Positions 45,693-55,582 of a stretch of DNA of 64,000 nt are shown in pieces (the stretch's first letter is position 1; each line of letters opens with the position of its first letter). The stretch spans positions 310,001 through 374,000 of the forward strand of contig NZ_CP082326.1 in NCBI RefSeq assembly GCF_019884785.1, read 5' to 3'. Below the pieces are notes generated by a model that saw only the letters and a list, made by a program, of their open reading frames with translations, ran no database searches and was not told where the DNA came from. The stretch comes from Crassaminicella profunda (GTDB taxonomy: Bacteria > Bacillota > Clostridia > Peptostreptococcales > Thermotaleaceae). The translations under genes were made by a program, and so were the position numbers.

Positions 45693-45976
45693 AGAATCCC
45701 TTTCATATTCATTTTTTTTGCTAATTTTATAAGATGAATATATCTTAGTTTTGCAGCTTCTATTCTATAGATGGCATGATCTATTAAATCAGGACTTGTT
45801 ACAAATTGAAAAATATTCTCTGCATTTTTCCATTCTCTAAGGGCAGATTTTATATCACATAGGAGTTGAGCTTCTTCTGTTTTTTTGTCAGCAACTTTAA
45901 AAACTTTTAAATAAAAAGTTTTAAAGATGTGATGATGGGAAACATTTTTTTTTGTAATATCATTTTTTTTATTCAT
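45689..45976 (-). CDS. YaaL-like DUF2508 family protein
   Basis: 95 residues, ATG 45976 with CTAGGAGG ten bases upstream. The second half, with LREWKNAENIFQFV, SPDLIDHAIYRIEAAKLRY and YIHLIKLAKKM, carries the DUF2508 hallmark DPDLIDxAIYxLxAAxxRY. In many Firmicutes the family sits beside recR and bofA; here it is alone, with a lengthened basic, histidine-bearing N-terminus (MNKKNDITKKNVSHHH). The protein is predicted to be helical and soluble. Function unknown. Confidence 0.82.
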   Translation of the reverse strand: MNKKNDITKKNVSHHHIFKTFYLKVFKVADKKTEEAQLLCDIKSALREWKNAENIFQFVTSPDLIDHAIYRIEAAKLRYIHLIKLAKKMNMKGIL

Positions 45977-46308
45977 CAGAATACCTCCTAGAATTGCTAA
46001 AGTCCTATAAAAAATACGAAAAAACTTTATCTTGTATATAAAACCAACCTTAGATAATTATATTTTAGAGAATACAAAAATATGCTATATATAGATTTCC
46101 TAGAAAATAAACCACATACACAATATTTTTTAGAATTTATTGTTTTGCGGTAGTTCTAAATTTTACTTTCTTTATGATTAAACCTATAACAAGGATAAAA
46201 AAGTGATAAAATATACAAAATAAGAATTATAAACAAAATAAAAGAAAAGAATGTTCGTGTTTGTACAGATTAATTACAAAAAAACTTTAAAAACATTCGA
46301 AAAAACTA
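45977..46308. other. Gene-free AT-rich stretch
   Basis: No reading frame of interest, repeat or hairpin of note. It holds the upstream region of the YaaL-like gene on the minus strand and of the purine permease leader on the plus strand. Weak PurBox-like pieces (GTTCG near 46254, ATTCGAA near 46294) are not convincing. Confidence 0.6.
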
Positions 46309-46337
46309 TTGACGAAAAAAATCCCCTTTGGTATGAT
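46309..46337 (+). promoter_or_regulatory. Promoter of the purine permease leader
   Basis: TTGACG at 46309-46314, 17-bp spacer, TATGAT at 46332-46337. Transcription would begin about 30 bases before the guanine aptamer. Confidence 0.8.
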
Positions 46338-46373
46338 AATAGTGCAAGAAAAAATAAATGAAAATTAAATGAA

Positions 46374-46446
46374 CTACTCATATAATTTCGGAAATAGGGT
46401 CCGAGAGTCTCTACCAGGCAACCGTAAATTGTCTGACTATGGGTGA
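46374..46446 (+). promoter_or_regulatory. Guanine-class purine riboswitch aptamer
   Basis: P1: ACTCATA (46376-46382) pairs with TATGGGT (46438-46444). P2 TCGGA/TCCGA and P3 CAGGCAA/TTGTCTG flank loops that can kiss (AGGG with ACCG). The base that reads the ligand, in GACTATGGG, is C46437, which specifies guanine or hypoxanthine rather than adenine. The next aptamer starts at once after P1. Confidence 0.93.
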
Positions 46447-46548
46447 AAGCGTATCTAGGGTTCCGGCCATTAGGTGTCAGGTCCGAGTGATACGAGTATT
46501 GCATTTTGTAATACTACACCGTGGGGATAAAAGCCCGGACGGGGAGGT
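46447..46548 (+). promoter_or_regulatory. ykkC-class riboswitch aptamer, probably PRPP (subtype 2b)
   Basis: ykkC core blocks in order: ATCTAGGGTTCCGG (46453-46466), GGTCCGAGTGATACGAG (46480-46496), ACACCG near 46516-46521 and GGGGATAAAAGCCCGG (46523-46538). The pairing with an adjacent guanine aptamer before a purine gene is the published arrangement of tandem guanine-PRPP riboswitches, so PRPP is the likely ligand rather than guanidine or ppGpp. Confidence 0.85.
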
Positions 46549-46582
46549 TTCACTTTATGAGTAATGACCTTCCCGTTCGGGT
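46533..46582 (+). terminator. Shared terminator of the tandem riboswitch
   Basis: CCCGGACGGGGAGGT (from 46534) pairs with ACCTTCCCGTTCGGG (46567-46581, two G-U), followed by TTTTCGTGTTTT. Its left arm includes the AAGCCCGG of the PRPP aptamer, so PRPP binding should prevent the hairpin. This is the expected antagonism. Confidence 0.85.
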
Positions 46583-46636
46583 TTTCGTGTTTTATATAAA
46601 TGGAAATAATCCCCAAAAACAAGGAGGAGAGAGACG

Positions 46637-47965
46637 ATGGAAAGTACAACGAAAAAAGCGGATTCAGGAATGTTGGAAAGCTTATTTAAGTTATCTGAGA
46701 AAAAAACAACTGTAAAGACTGAAATTGTTGCTGGGGTTACAACTTTTATGACAATGGCGTATATTTTAGTTGTTAATCCAAACATATTAAGTGTTACAGG
46801 GATGGATCAAGGAGCAGTGTTTACGGCTACAGCTCTTTCAGCAGCATTTGCTACATTTTTAATGGCATTTATGGCAAATCTTCCATTTGCATTGGCACCT
46901 GGGATGGGACTAAATGCATTCTTTGCTTTTTCTGTATGTTTGGGAATGGGATATAGTTGGCAGTTTGCTTTAACTGCAGTTTTAATTGAAGGACTTATAT
47001 TTATCATACTTACTTTAACAAATGTTCGTGAGGCCATTATTAATGGAATGCCTATGGTCATAAAAAATGCAGTAAGCGTTGGTATTGGTTTGTTTATTGC
47101 TTTTATAGGATTTCAAAGTGCTGGTATTATCGTAAAAAATGATGCAGTGTTAGTAGGACTTGGAAATGTGAAGGATCCTGGCGTGTTATTAGCATTAGTA
47201 GCTATTATTATAACAGGGGTATTGCTTGTGAAAAATGTAAAAGGTGCTTTGCTAATCGGCATGATTATTACAACTATTGGTGGTGTCATTATTGGAAAAA
47301 CAGCTATGCCAGCTAGTTTTATTAGTACACCTCCATCTATAAAGCCTATCTTTTGGCAATTTGTTGGAATGGAAGAGATTTTATCTTGGAATATGGTACT
47401 TGTAGTATTTACCTTCTTGTTTGTAGATTTATTTGATACATTAGGAACATTAATTGGTGTATCTACAAAGGCAAATATGATAGATGAAAATGGAAGAATT
47501 CCGAAAGTTAAACAAGCATTGTTTGCAGATGCTATTGGTACAACTGTTGGATCAGTGCTTGGAACAAGTACAGTAACTACCTTTGTTGAAAGTGCATCAG
47601 GAGTTGCAGAAGGAGGAAGAACTGGTTTAACTTCCTTTACAACAGGATGTTTGTTCTTAGGATCTATTGTACTTGCACCGATATTTACTGCTGTTCCACC
47701 ACAAGCTACTGCAGCTGTGTTAGTTATAGTAGGCATGTTTATGATGAGTCCAATACTTAAAATTAATTTTGATGATTTTACAGAGGCTATTCCAGCGTTC
47801 TTAACCATCATCATGATGCCTTTAACTTATAGTATTGCAGAAGGACTTGTATTTGGTGTGATTTCCTATGTGCTTTTAAAAGCTATAGCAGGAAGAACAA
47901 AAGAAGTACATCCAATGATGTATGTTGTGGCAGCACTATTTATTTTTAAGCACATAGCTGGTTAA
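46637..47965 (+). CDS. NCS2/AzgA-type guanine-hypoxanthine permease
   Basis: 442 residues, about 12 or more transmembrane helices. Family motifs: TTFMTMAYILVVNP, LAPGMGLNAFFAF, LFVDLFDTLGTLIG, GTSTVTTFVESASGVAEGGR. It imports purine bases by proton symport, as B. subtilis PbuG does. ATG 46637 has AAGGAGGAGAGAGACG upstream. Its leader holds the tandem guanine-PRPP riboswitch: import is made when guanine is scarce and PRPP is at hand for salvage. A terminator follows, separating it at least partly from purE. The exact base preference is not readable from sequence. Confidence 0.92.
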   Translation: MESTTKKADSGMLESLFKLSEKKTTVKTEIVAGVTTFMTMAYILVVNPNILSVTGMDQGAVFTATALSAAFATFLMAFMANLPFALAPGMGLNAFFAFSVCLGMGYSWQFALTAVLIEGLIFIILTLTNVREAIINGMPMVIKNAVSVGIGLFIAFIGFQSAGIIVKNDAVLVGLGNVKDPGVLLALVAIIITGVLLVKNVKGALLIGMIITTIGGVIIGKTAMPASFISTPPSIKPIFWQFVGMEEILSWNMVLVVFTFLFVDLFDTLGTLIGVSTKANMIDENGRIPKVKQALFADAIGTTVGSVLGTSTVTTFVESASGVAEGGRTGLTSFTTGCLFLGSIVLAPIFTAVPPQATAAVLVIVGMFMMSPILKINFDDFTEAIPAFLTIIMMPLTYSIAEGLVFGVISYVLLKAIAGRTKEVHPMMYVVAALFIFKHIAG

Positions 47966-47972
47966 ATTAAAT

Positions 47973-48009
47973 AGCCCGAGATAGATGAAAGGTCTATATC
48001 GGGCTTTTT
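47973..48009 (+). terminator. Intrinsic terminator after the purine permease
   Basis: AGCCCGAGATAGA (47973-47985) pairs with TCTATATCGGGCT (47993-48005) with one mismatch, followed by TTTT. It implies that purE-purD have a separate start or are expressed by read-through; no clear promoter was found in the 118 bases before purE. Confidence 0.85.
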
Positions 48010-48127
48010 CTGTCTAAAATATGAATGAAGATTTTGAAATTCAAACAAAATAAAGCTATAAAAAGGATTGAAAATAAAAAAATAGATTAAAATAGTAGAA
48101 TAAAAGCTAAAATTATGAGGAGGTAAA

Positions 48128-48613
48128 ATGATGAAGGTTGCAATGATCATGGGAAGTGATTCAGATTATAAGGTAGTTGAAAAGACAGAGAAAGTTTTAA
48201 AGGATTTTGGTATAGAAACTCAAGTGCGTGTGATTTCAGCCCATAGAACACCAAATCGTGCTATGGAATTTGCTAAAGGTGCTGAAGAAAAAGGGGTTGA
48301 AGTCATTATTGGAGCTGCTGGAAAAGCTGCTCACTTACCAGGGGTAATAGCTGCGTTCACAACATTACCTGTTATAGGACTTCCTATAAAATCATCAACA
48401 ATGGATGGATTAGATTCATTATTATCTATTGTGCAAATGCCAAAGGGGATTCCTGTAGCAACAGTTGCAATCAATGGAGCAGAAAATGCAGCACTTTTAG
48501 CTATACAAATATTATCTACAAAATATCCAGTGCTTCGCGAAAAGTTAAAAGCTTTTAGAGAGATGCAAGAAAAAGAAGTAATTGAGAAAGATGAGATGTT
48601 TTTAAATAAATAA
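48128..48613 (+). CDS. purE: N5-carboxyaminoimidazole ribonucleotide mutase
   Basis: 161 residues. It moves the carboxyl group of N5-CAIR to give CAIR in purine synthesis. Motifs: MGSDSDYKV near the start, SAHRTPNRA (the class I form) and AAGKAAHLPGVIAA, with active-site Ser and His. Two ATGs (48128, 48131) follow GAGGAGGTAAA; either could be used. No purK is seen in the window, so N5-CAIR must be supplied by a distant purK or form from bicarbonate. First gene of the purE-C-F-M-N-H-D run. Confidence 0.95.
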   Translation: MMKVAMIMGSDSDYKVVEKTEKVLKDFGIETQVRVISAHRTPNRAMEFAKGAEEKGVEVIIGAAGKAAHLPGVIAAFTTLPVIGLPIKSSTMDGLDSLLSIVQMPKGIPVATVAINGAENAALLAIQILSTKYPVLREKLKAFREMQEKEVIEKDEMFLNK

Positions 48614-48722
48614 AAGAGTGTAAGAAATTCATGGATTTTTTTATTAAGGGACTGTAAGGAATTTGATAATATTAAAAATATTTACTTTTAAAATATGAAT
48701 ATAAAAATAGGAGGATGGGAAT

Positions 48723-49427
48723 ATGGAAAAATTAGCAATGCTTTATGAAGGAAAGGCAAAAAAGGTATTTAAAACGAGTGATGAAAAAAGATATATTGTA
48801 GAATACAAAGATGATGCAACTGCTTTTAATGGTGTAAAAAAGGGAACAATCCATGATAAGGGAATTGTCAATAATAAAATGTCAGCATTATTATTTAAAA
48901 TCCTAGAAGAAAAAGGGGTTCCTACTCATCTTGAAGAATTATTAAATGACAGAGAAACTCTTGTAAAGGCTGTAAAAATACTACCCCTTGAAGTAATCAT
49001 AAGAAATGTTGCTGCAGGATCATTATCCAAAAGACTTGGAATAGAAGAAGGAAAAGAATTGAATGAAACAGTTTTAGAATTCTGCTATAAAAATGATGAA
49101 TTAGGAGATCCATTAATTAATGATTACCATGTATATGCTATGGAGCTTGCTACAAAAGAACAAGTAGAAAAGGTAAAAGAATATACATTTAAGGTAAACG
49201 AAGTATTAAAAGAATTTTTCATTGAAAGAGGATTAAAATTAATTGATTTTAAATTAGAATTTGGACTATATGAAGGAAATGTGATTTTAGCGGATGAAAT
49301 CTCTCCAGATACTTGTAGACTATGGGATAAAGAAACAAATAAAAAAATGGATAAGGATAGATTTAGAAGAGATTTAGGAAATGTGGAAGAAACTTACCAA
49401 GAAGTATTAGATAGAATTAACAAATAG
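48723..49427 (+). CDS. purC: SAICAR synthetase
   Basis: 234 residues, the usual length for bacterial PurC. It joins CAIR and aspartate with ATP to SAICAR. Motifs: [12 protein letters not shown] at the N-terminus, [24 protein letters not shown] and [14 protein letters not shown]. The start has GGAGGATGGGAAT upstream. Follows purE after a 109-base gap without a detectable hairpin; purF begins 22 bases later. Confidence 0.96.
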   Translation: MEKLAMLYEGKAKKVFKTSDEKRYIVEYKDDATAFNGVKKGTIHDKGIVNNKMSALLFKILEEKGVPTHLEELLNDRETLVKAVKILPLEVIIRNVAAGSLSKRLGIEEGKELNETVLEFCYKNDELGDPLINDYHVYAMELATKEQVEKVKEYTFKVNEVLKEFFIERGLKLIDFKLEFGLYEGNVILADEISPDTCRLWDKETNKKMDKDRFRRDLGNVEETYQEVLDRINK

Positions 49428-49449
49428 AAAAAACCTTTAGGAGGGAATT

Positions 49450-50865
49450 ATGGTTAATGGAGTGGATTTAGACAAATTAAAAGAGGAATGTGGGATTATA
49501 GGTATTTATGCTCCAGGAATAGAGAATATATCTCAACTAGCTTATTTTGGACTACATGCGTTGCAGCACAGAGGGCAGGAGAGTGCTGGGATTGCTGCAA
49601 ACAAGGCTGGAGAAATTCATTATTATAAGGAAATGGGATTGGTTCAAGAGGTTTTTTCTGATGAGATTATTGAAAGACTTCAAGGAGATGTAGCCATAGG
49701 ACATGTAAGATATTCTACTACAGGAGAAAGCTATGTAACAAATGCACAGCCTTTGGTTGTACATCATAAAGGTGGAGCTATAGCTCTTGCTCATAATGGA
49801 AATCTAGTAAATGCTAATATGATAAGAGAAAAGCTTGAGGATGATGGTGTTATTTTTCAGACGAGCATTGACAGTGAAGTCATTGCCAATATGATTGCAA
49901 GAAATCATAAGATGGGCATAGAAGAAGCTATCAAGAATACTATGAAGGAAATTAGAGGTTCTTATGCATTGGTGATTACTTGTAAAGATAAGCTGATTGG
50001 GCTTAGAGATCCCCATGGACTTAGACCTTTATGCCTTGGAAAGATTGATGGTGGATATGTATTATCTTCAGAAAGCTGTGCTTTTCATGTAATTGGTGCA
50101 GAGTTTATAAGGGATATTGCCCCTGGGGAAATGATTATTATTGAGAATAATGAAATAAAAAGCATACAATATAACAAGAACGCTAAAAAGGCATTGTGTT
50201 CTTTTGAATTTGTTTATTTTGCGAGACCAGATAGCACATTAGATGGACAAAGTGTATATGTAGCCAGAAGAAACGCAGGGAAAATTCTTGCAAAAGAGCA
50301 TCCAGTAGATGCAGATTTGGTTATTGCAGTACCAGATTCTGGAACGGTGGCAGCCATCGGTTATGCACAAGAATCAAAGATTCCTTTTGGCGAAGGGCTT
50401 ATCAAAAATAGATATGTAGGAAGAACTTTTATACAACCAGATCAAAGAATGCGTGAGCGAAGCGTAAGATTAAAGTTGAATGTATTAAAGGAAAATATTA
50501 AGGGAAAAAGATTAGTCATGGTGGATGATTCTATTGTAAGAGGAACAACAAGTAAACAAATTGTTGACATGCTAAAGCATGCAGGTGCAAAGGAAGTTCA
50601 CGTAAGGGTATGTTCACCACCCGTAAAATATTCCTGTTATTTTGGAATTGATACACCTACTAGAAAAAATCTTGTAGGAGCTGTCCATTCAGTAGAAGAA
50701 ATCAGAGAAATGATAGGTGCAGATAGCTTAGGTTACTTAAGTATAGATGGATTGGTTGAATCGATCCATATGGATGGAGGAAGTCTTTGCAGCGCATGTT
50801 TTAGTGGAGATTATCCTATGGAAGTTCCAAAACAAGGAAGCAAATACTTATTTGAGAAAAGATAG
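49450..50865 (+). CDS. purF: Amidophosphoribosyltransferase, Fe-S type
   Basis: 471 residues. It makes 5-phosphoribosylamine from PRPP and glutamine, the committed step. A 13-residue propeptide ends before the nucleophile Cys14 (EE-CGIIGIY), which must be freed by self-processing. The N-terminal glutaminase (QHRGQESAG) is followed by the phosphoribosyltransferase domain with the PRPP loop [13 protein letters not shown]. Cysteines at [17 protein letters not shown] and [11 protein letters not shown] match the four ligands of the [4Fe-4S] cluster of B. subtilis PurF, which makes the enzyme oxygen-sensitive. Ribosome binding site TTTAGGAGGGAATT. Confidence 0.96.
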   Translation: MVNGVDLDKLKEECGIIGIYAPGIENISQLAYFGLHALQHRGQESAGIAANKAGEIHYYKEMGLVQEVFSDEIIERLQGDVAIGHVRYSTTGESYVTNAQPLVVHHKGGAIALAHNGNLVNANMIREKLEDDGVIFQTSIDSEVIANMIARNHKMGIEEAIKNTMKEIRGSYALVITCKDKLIGLRDPHGLRPLCLGKIDGGYVLSSESCAFHVIGAEFIRDIAPGEMIIIENNEIKSIQYNKNAKKALCSFEFVYFARPDSTLDGQSVYVARRNAGKILAKEHPVDADLVIAVPDSGTVAAIGYAQESKIPFGEGLIKNRYVGRTFIQPDQRMRERSVRLKLNVLKENIKGKRLVMVDDSIVRGTTSKQIVDMLKHAGAKEVHVRVCSPPVKYSCYFGIDTPTRKNLVGAVHSVEEIREMIGADSLGYLSIDGLVESIHMDGGSLCSACFSGDYPMEVPKQGSKYLFEKR

Positions 50866-50875
50866 AGGGGATATT

Positions 50876-51910
50876 ATGAAAAAGTTAACGTATAAAGATG
50901 CAGGTGTAGATGTAACTGAAGGTGCAAGAGCAGTGAAGCTTATGAAGGAACATGTTCAAAAGACCTTTACGAAAAATGTTCTTTGTGGTTTAGGGGGATT
51001 CGGTGGATTATTTGAATTAGACTTAGAAGGATATAAAAAACCTGTATTAGTATCAGGAACAGATGGGGTAGGGACGAAGCTTAAGATTGCATTTTTAATG
51101 GACAAACATGATACAGTAGGACAAGATTGTGTAGCCATGTGTGTAAATGATATTTTATGTCAAGGAGCAAAGCCTCTATTTTTCCTTGATTATGTTGCAA
51201 CAGGAAAATTAAAGTCTGAACACATTGCGGATATTGTAAAGGGTATAGCAGATGGGTGTATGTATGCAAAGTCTTCTCTTATCGGAGGAGAAACAGCAGA
51301 AATGCCAGGGTTTTATAGTGATGGAGAATATGACATGGCAGGCTTTGCAGTAGGGATTGTAGATAAAGAAAAAATGATTGATGGATCAAGTATTAAAGAA
51401 GGCGATGTACTTATTGGTCTTCCTTCTAGTGGTATTCATAGTAATGGTTATTCATTAGTTAGAAAATTGTTTTTTGATACATTAGGATACAAAGTAGATC
51501 AAGATATAGAAGAATTAGGATGTACGTTAGGAGAAGAATTACTTAAGCCTACTAGAATTTATGTGGATGTTTGTAGTAAAGTCATGGAAAACTTCAATGT
51601 AAAGGGAATGGTTCACATGACAGGCGGTGGGTTTTATGAAAATATTCCAAGAGTTCTTCCAGAAGGACTTGGGGTAGACGTTCATTTAGGTAGCTGGGAG
51701 GTACTTCCTATTTTTAATTTAATGCAACGACTGGGGAATATGGAAACAAAAGAAATGTTTAGTACTTTCAATATGGGAATAGGAATGATTATGGTTGTTT
51801 CAGAGAAAGACGCTGAGAACACCATTGAATATTTAAAAGATTTAGATGAAAAAGCTTATATGATCGGAAGCGTTACTTCAAAGGATGGCGTTAGCTTATG
51901 TCAAAAATAA
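50876..51910 (+). CDS. purM: Phosphoribosylformylglycinamidine cyclo-ligase (AIR synthetase)
   Basis: 344 residues from ATG 50876, just after AGAGGGGATATT; longer readings into purF are not supported. It closes the imidazole ring of FGAM to AIR with ATP. Motifs: [13 protein letters not shown] at the start, [45 protein letters not shown] and [13 protein letters not shown]. It begins 11 bases after purF and ends overlapping purN by 13 bases. Confidence 0.96.
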   Translation: MKKLTYKDAGVDVTEGARAVKLMKEHVQKTFTKNVLCGLGGFGGLFELDLEGYKKPVLVSGTDGVGTKLKIAFLMDKHDTVGQDCVAMCVNDILCQGAKPLFFLDYVATGKLKSEHIADIVKGIADGCMYAKSSLIGGETAEMPGFYSDGEYDMAGFAVGIVDKEKMIDGSSIKEGDVLIGLPSSGIHSNGYSLVRKLFFDTLGYKVDQDIEELGCTLGEELLKPTRIYVDVCSKVMENFNVKGMVHMTGGGFYENIPRVLPEGLGVDVHLGSWEVLPIFNLMQRLGNMETKEMFSTFNMGIGMIMVVSEKDAENTIEYLKDLDEKAYMIGSVTSKDGVSLCQK

Positions 51911-52527
51911 ATATAGCTGTACTTGTATCTGGTGGAGGAACAAATCTTCAATCTATTATTGATCATATTGAGAATGGGAATATAGATGGACAAATAGGTG
52001 TCGTTATTTCTAGTAAAGAAGATGCGTATGCCCTAAAGAGAGCTAAGAAGCATGGAATAGAAGGGGTTTATATAGGGAAGGAAAACTTCCCGGATTTAAA
52101 CGAACGAAATTTAAAAATACTCCAAATCCTAGAAGACAAACAAATTGACTTAATTGTTCTTGCAGGATATATGAGCATTTTAGATAAGAATATGGTTGAA
52201 AAATATAAAAATAGAATGATGAATATTCATCCTTCTTTGATTCCTAGCTTTTGTGGGAAAGGATTTTATGGGAAGAAGGTACACGAAGCAGTCATTGAAT
52301 ATGGAGTAAAATTAACAGGTGCAACAGTACATTTTGTAGATGAAGGAACAGATACAGGTCCTGTAATTATGCAAAAGAGTGTGGAAGTGAAAGATGCTGA
52401 TACAGCAGAGGATGTAGCAAAAAGAGTATTAGAGGTAGAACATGAAATTTTACCTTTATCAGTAAAGTTATTTGCTGAAGGGAAATTAAAAGTAATAGGT
52501 AGGCGTGTTACTGTGGAAAATGCATAG
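51898..52527 (+). CDS. purN: Phosphoribosylglycinamide formyltransferase
   Basis: 209 residues. It transfers a formyl group from 10-formyl-tetrahydrofolate to GAR. Motifs: [15 protein letters not shown] at the N-terminus; catalytic Asn and His in [12 protein letters not shown] and the Asp in [14 protein letters not shown]. The start overlaps the end of purM by 13 bases, so translation is coupled. A gap of 71 bases to purH holds nothing recognisable. Confidence 0.95.
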   Translation: MSKINIAVLVSGGGTNLQSIIDHIENGNIDGQIGVVISSKEDAYALKRAKKHGIEGVYIGKENFPDLNERNLKILQILEDKQIDLIVLAGYMSILDKNMVEKYKNRMMNIHPSLIPSFCGKGFYGKKVHEAVIEYGVKLTGATVHFVDEGTDTGPVIMQKSVEVKDADTAEDVAKRVLEVEHEILPLSVKLFAEGKLKVIGRRVTVENA

Positions 52528-52598
52528 AAAAATAAAAAAAGCATTGAAAAATTGCGGAGTTTTAGGTAACTAAGAGTTTATAAAAAGGGGTGCTGAAT

Positions 52599-54140
52599 AT
52601 GATTAAACGTGCTTTAATCAGTGTTTCTGATAAAAGAGGAGTAGTTGAATTTGCAAAGAAACTGGCTGGTATGGGGGTTGAAATCATATCTACTGGAGGA
52701 ACATCAAAGGTACTTACAGAAAATGGTATAAAAGTAATTCCTATATCAGATATTACAGATTTTCCAGAATGTCTTGATGGAAGAGTAAAAACCTTGCATC
52801 CAGCAGTTCATGGAGGAATTCTTGCTATGAGAGATAATGAGAATCATAGAAGGCAGTTAGAAGAATTAAATATTACACCTATTGATTTGGTAGCCATCAA
52901 TTTATATCCATTTAAAGAAACGATATCAAAAGAGAATGTAACACTAGAGGAAGCTATCGAAAACATTGATATAGGTGGACCTACAATGCTCAGAAGTGCT
53001 GCAAAAAATCATAAGGATGTAGCTGTTGTATGTAATCCGGACGATTATACATCTATTATAGAAGAATTGGAAAAAAATGAAGAAGTATCTTATGATACAA
53101 AATATAGATTAGCACTAAAGGTATTTGAGCATACAGCACATTATGATGCATTAATAGCTAATTATTTAAGAAAACAAATAAATGGAGAAATGCCAGAAGT
53201 ACTTACGATGACCTATGAAAAGGTACAAGATTTAAGATACGGAGAAAATCCTCATCAAAAGGCAGTATTCTACAAAGAAATGGGAGAGAATAAGGGTTCT
53301 TTAGTAGAAGCTAAAAAGCTTCATGGAAAGGAACTTTCATTTAATAATATAAATGATACAAATGGCGCATTAGAGCTTTTAAAAGAATATACAGAGCCTA
53401 CAGTAGTAGCAGTAAAGCATACAAATGCTTGTGGCGTAGGAACGGGATATGATATTTACGATGCATATTTAAAAGCTTATAAGTGTGATCCTGTTTCTAT
53501 TTTTGGAGGAATTATTGCTGCAAATCGTACAATTGATAAAAGAACAGCAAAAGAAATCAATAAAATATTTGTAGAGATTGTGATTGCTCCAGCATTTGAG
53601 GAGGAAGCATTAGAGATTTTAAAATCTAAAAAGAATATAAGAATTTTAGAACTTCCTCATATTACTCAAAAACAATCAGTAGATGCAATCGATATGAAGA
53701 AGGTAAATGGTGGATTATTAATTCAAGAGATTGATCATAAGTTATATGGAGAAGAAGAATTAAAGGTTGTTACAGAAAGAATTCCTACCAAGAAGGAAAT
53801 GGAAGATTTAACTTTTGCATGGAAGATTGTAAAGCATATTAAGTCTAATGGTATAGTACTTGCAAAAGATGGACAGACAATAGGTATTGGACCTGGACAG
53901 GTAAATAGAATCTGGGCAGTAGAAAATGCCATGAAGCAATCCAATGTATCTGTAAAGGGCAGTGTTATGGCATCAGATGCTTTTTTCCCATTCTCAGATT
54001 GTGTAGAGGCTGCAGCTAAGAAAGGAATTACAGCTATTATCCAACCAGGTGGTTCTATAAGAGATCAAGAGTCTATAGATATGGCGAACAAATATGGTAT
54101 TGCAATGGTGTTTACAGGAATGAGACACTTTAAGCACTAA
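52599..54140 (+). CDS. purH: Bifunctional AICAR transformylase / IMP cyclohydrolase
   Basis: 513 residues from ATG 52599, seven bases after AAAGGGG; GTG 52590 would sit inside that site. It catalyses the last two steps to IMP. N-terminal cyclohydrolase (1-200) with [22 protein letters not shown] and [10 protein letters not shown]-terminal transformylase with [12 protein letters not shown] (catalytic Lys-His), [14 protein letters not shown] and the end FTGMRHFKH. It closes one base into the ribosome binding region of purD. Confidence 0.96.
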   Translation: MIKRALISVSDKRGVVEFAKKLAGMGVEIISTGGTSKVLTENGIKVIPISDITDFPECLDGRVKTLHPAVHGGILAMRDNENHRRQLEELNITPIDLVAINLYPFKETISKENVTLEEAIENIDIGGPTMLRSAAKNHKDVAVVCNPDDYTSIIEELEKNEEVSYDTKYRLALKVFEHTAHYDALIANYLRKQINGEMPEVLTMTYEKVQDLRYGENPHQKAVFYKEMGENKGSLVEAKKLHGKELSFNNINDTNGALELLKEYTEPTVVAVKHTNACGVGTGYDIYDAYLKAYKCDPVSIFGGIIAANRTIDKRTAKEINKIFVEIVIAPAFEEEALEILKSKKNIRILELPHITQKQSVDAIDMKKVNGGLLIQEIDHKLYGEEELKVVTERIPTKKEMEDLTFAWKIVKHIKSNGIVLAKDGQTIGIGPGQVNRIWAVENAMKQSNVSVKGSVMASDAFFPFSDCVEAAAKKGITAIIQPGGSIRDQESIDMANKYGIAMVFTGMRHFKH

Positions 54141-54157
54141 TGGAAGGAGGTAGTGCC

Positions 54158-55420
54158 ATGAAGATCTTAGTAATCGGTAGTGGTGGTAGAGAACATACTA
54201 TTGTATGGAAGTTAAATAAAAGCCCAAGGGTAGATAAAATTTACTGTGCACCAGGGAATGCAGGAACTTATTCAATGGCTGAAAATGTAGAAATTAAGGT
54301 AGATGATATAGAAGGTCTTTGTACTTTTGCAAAGGAAAAACAAATAGATTTAACGATTGTAGGACCAGAGGTTCCATTAGTAATGGGGATTGTAGATCGT
54401 TTTGAAGAGGAAAATTTAAAAGTTTTTGGTCCGAACAAAGAATGTGCACAGTTAGAGGGAAGCAAAGCTTTTACGAAGGATTTTCTATATAGACACAACA
54501 TTCCTACAGGGGATTATAAAGAGTTTACGAGTTTTGAAGAAGCGAAAAAAGCAGTAGGTATTTATGGATATCCTATGGTCATTAAAGCAGACGGATTGGC
54601 AGCTGGAAAAGGGGTTGTCATAGCTGAGAATGAGGACGAAGCTTTAAAAGCTATGGATGATATGATGAAAGATAAAAAGTTCGGAGAAGCTGGAGAAAAA
54701 ATAGTTATTGAAGAATTTTTAAAAGGAATTGAAACTTCCATATTGTGCTTTGTAGATGGGGAAAGTATTGTTCCTATGGTAAGTGCTCAGGATTATAAAA
54801 AGATTTTTGATGAAGATGAAGGTCCTAATACAGGTGGTATGGGAACTTATTCACCAAGTCTTATTTATGATGAAAAGCTTGATGAAGAAGTAAAAGAAAA
54901 AATCTTGGTACCTACTCTTGACGGATTTAAAAAAGATGGACTGAATTTTAAAGGAATTCTCTTTGTTGGTCTTATGATTACGAAAGAGAGTGCAAAGGTT
55001 TTAGAGTTCAATGTTCGATTTGGAGATCCTGAGACTCAAACGGTACTTTCAAGGTTAGAGACAGATTTAGTAGAGATTATGGAGAGTATCTTAGATGGAA
55101 GATTAAAGCAGCAGGAAATTAAATGGAAAGAGCAAAAGGCCGTTTGTGTAGTTCTAGCATCTGGAGGATATCCAGGAAATTATGAAAAGGGGAAAGAAAT
55201 TCAAGGACTTTTAGATATAGATGAGGATGCATTTGTATTTCATGCAGGAACAAAGATGGTAGACGGAAAAGTATTAACCAATGGTGGAAGAGTGCTAGGG
55301 GTTACTGCTTGGGGAGATACTATCGATGAAGCTCGAAAAAAAGCATATGAAAATGTTTCAAGAATTTCTTTTGATAAGATGTATTATAGAAAAGATATTG
55401 GGAAATTAATTGAAAAATAA
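54158..55420 (+). CDS. purD: Phosphoribosylamine-glycine ligase
   Basis: 420 residues from ATG 54158 behind GGAAGGAGGTAGTGCC, a very strong site. It joins phosphoribosylamine and glycine with ATP to GAR. ATP-grasp fold: N-terminal VIGSGGREHTIVWKL, ATP-binding YPMVIKADGLAAGKGVVI, and EFNVRFGDPETQ near the metal site. Last gene of the purine run, followed by a terminator. Confidence 0.96.
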   Translation: MKILVIGSGGREHTIVWKLNKSPRVDKIYCAPGNAGTYSMAENVEIKVDDIEGLCTFAKEKQIDLTIVGPEVPLVMGIVDRFEEENLKVFGPNKECAQLEGSKAFTKDFLYRHNIPTGDYKEFTSFEEAKKAVGIYGYPMVIKADGLAAGKGVVIAENEDEALKAMDDMMKDKKFGEAGEKIVIEEFLKGIETSILCFVDGESIVPMVSAQDYKKIFDEDEGPNTGGMGTYSPSLIYDEKLDEEVKEKILVPTLDGFKKDGLNFKGILFVGLMITKESAKVLEFNVRFGDPETQTVLSRLETDLVEIMESILDGRLKQQEIKWKEQKAVCVVLASGGYPGNYEKGKEIQGLLDIDEDAFVFHAGTKMVDGKVLTNGGRVLGVTAWGDTIDEARKKAYENVSRISFDKMYYRKDIGKLIEK

Positions 55421-55451
55421 ATAAACAAATTTCGACAGAGTATGATAAAAT

Positions 55452-55483
55452 AAACATAGGCCTATTGGACCTATGTTTTTTTA
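55452..55483 (+). terminator. Intrinsic terminator of the purine cluster
   Basis: AAACATAGG (55452-55460) pairs with CCTATGTTT (55470-55478), followed by TTTTT. Thirty bases after purD. Confidence 0.9.
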
Positions 55484-55490
55484 TCATTTC

Positions 55491-55506
55491 TCGCAAACGT
55501 TTGCGA
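55491..55506 (+). promoter_or_regulatory. Perfect 16-bp palindrome, LacI-family-type operator
   Basis: TCGCAAACGTTTGCGA with the central CG step typical of LacI-family operators. It differs from a CcpA cre site (TGNAANCGNWNNCA) at the outer T and A. It lies after the purine terminator and 77 bases before the hydratase-family gene, so it more likely controls the latter. Confidence 0.6.
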
Positions 55507-55582
55507 AGACTGTTAGAGTAAACAAATAGTATGAGGAAATACTAAAAAATAAAACAAAAATCAAAAGAGATGGAGGAATATA

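Noticed and set aside
46250-46300. Firmicutes PurR PurBoxes upstream of the purine permease
   Set aside because: Only fragments of the consensus (GTTCG, ATTCGAA) with wrong spacing and orientation; the tandem riboswitch explains the regulation.
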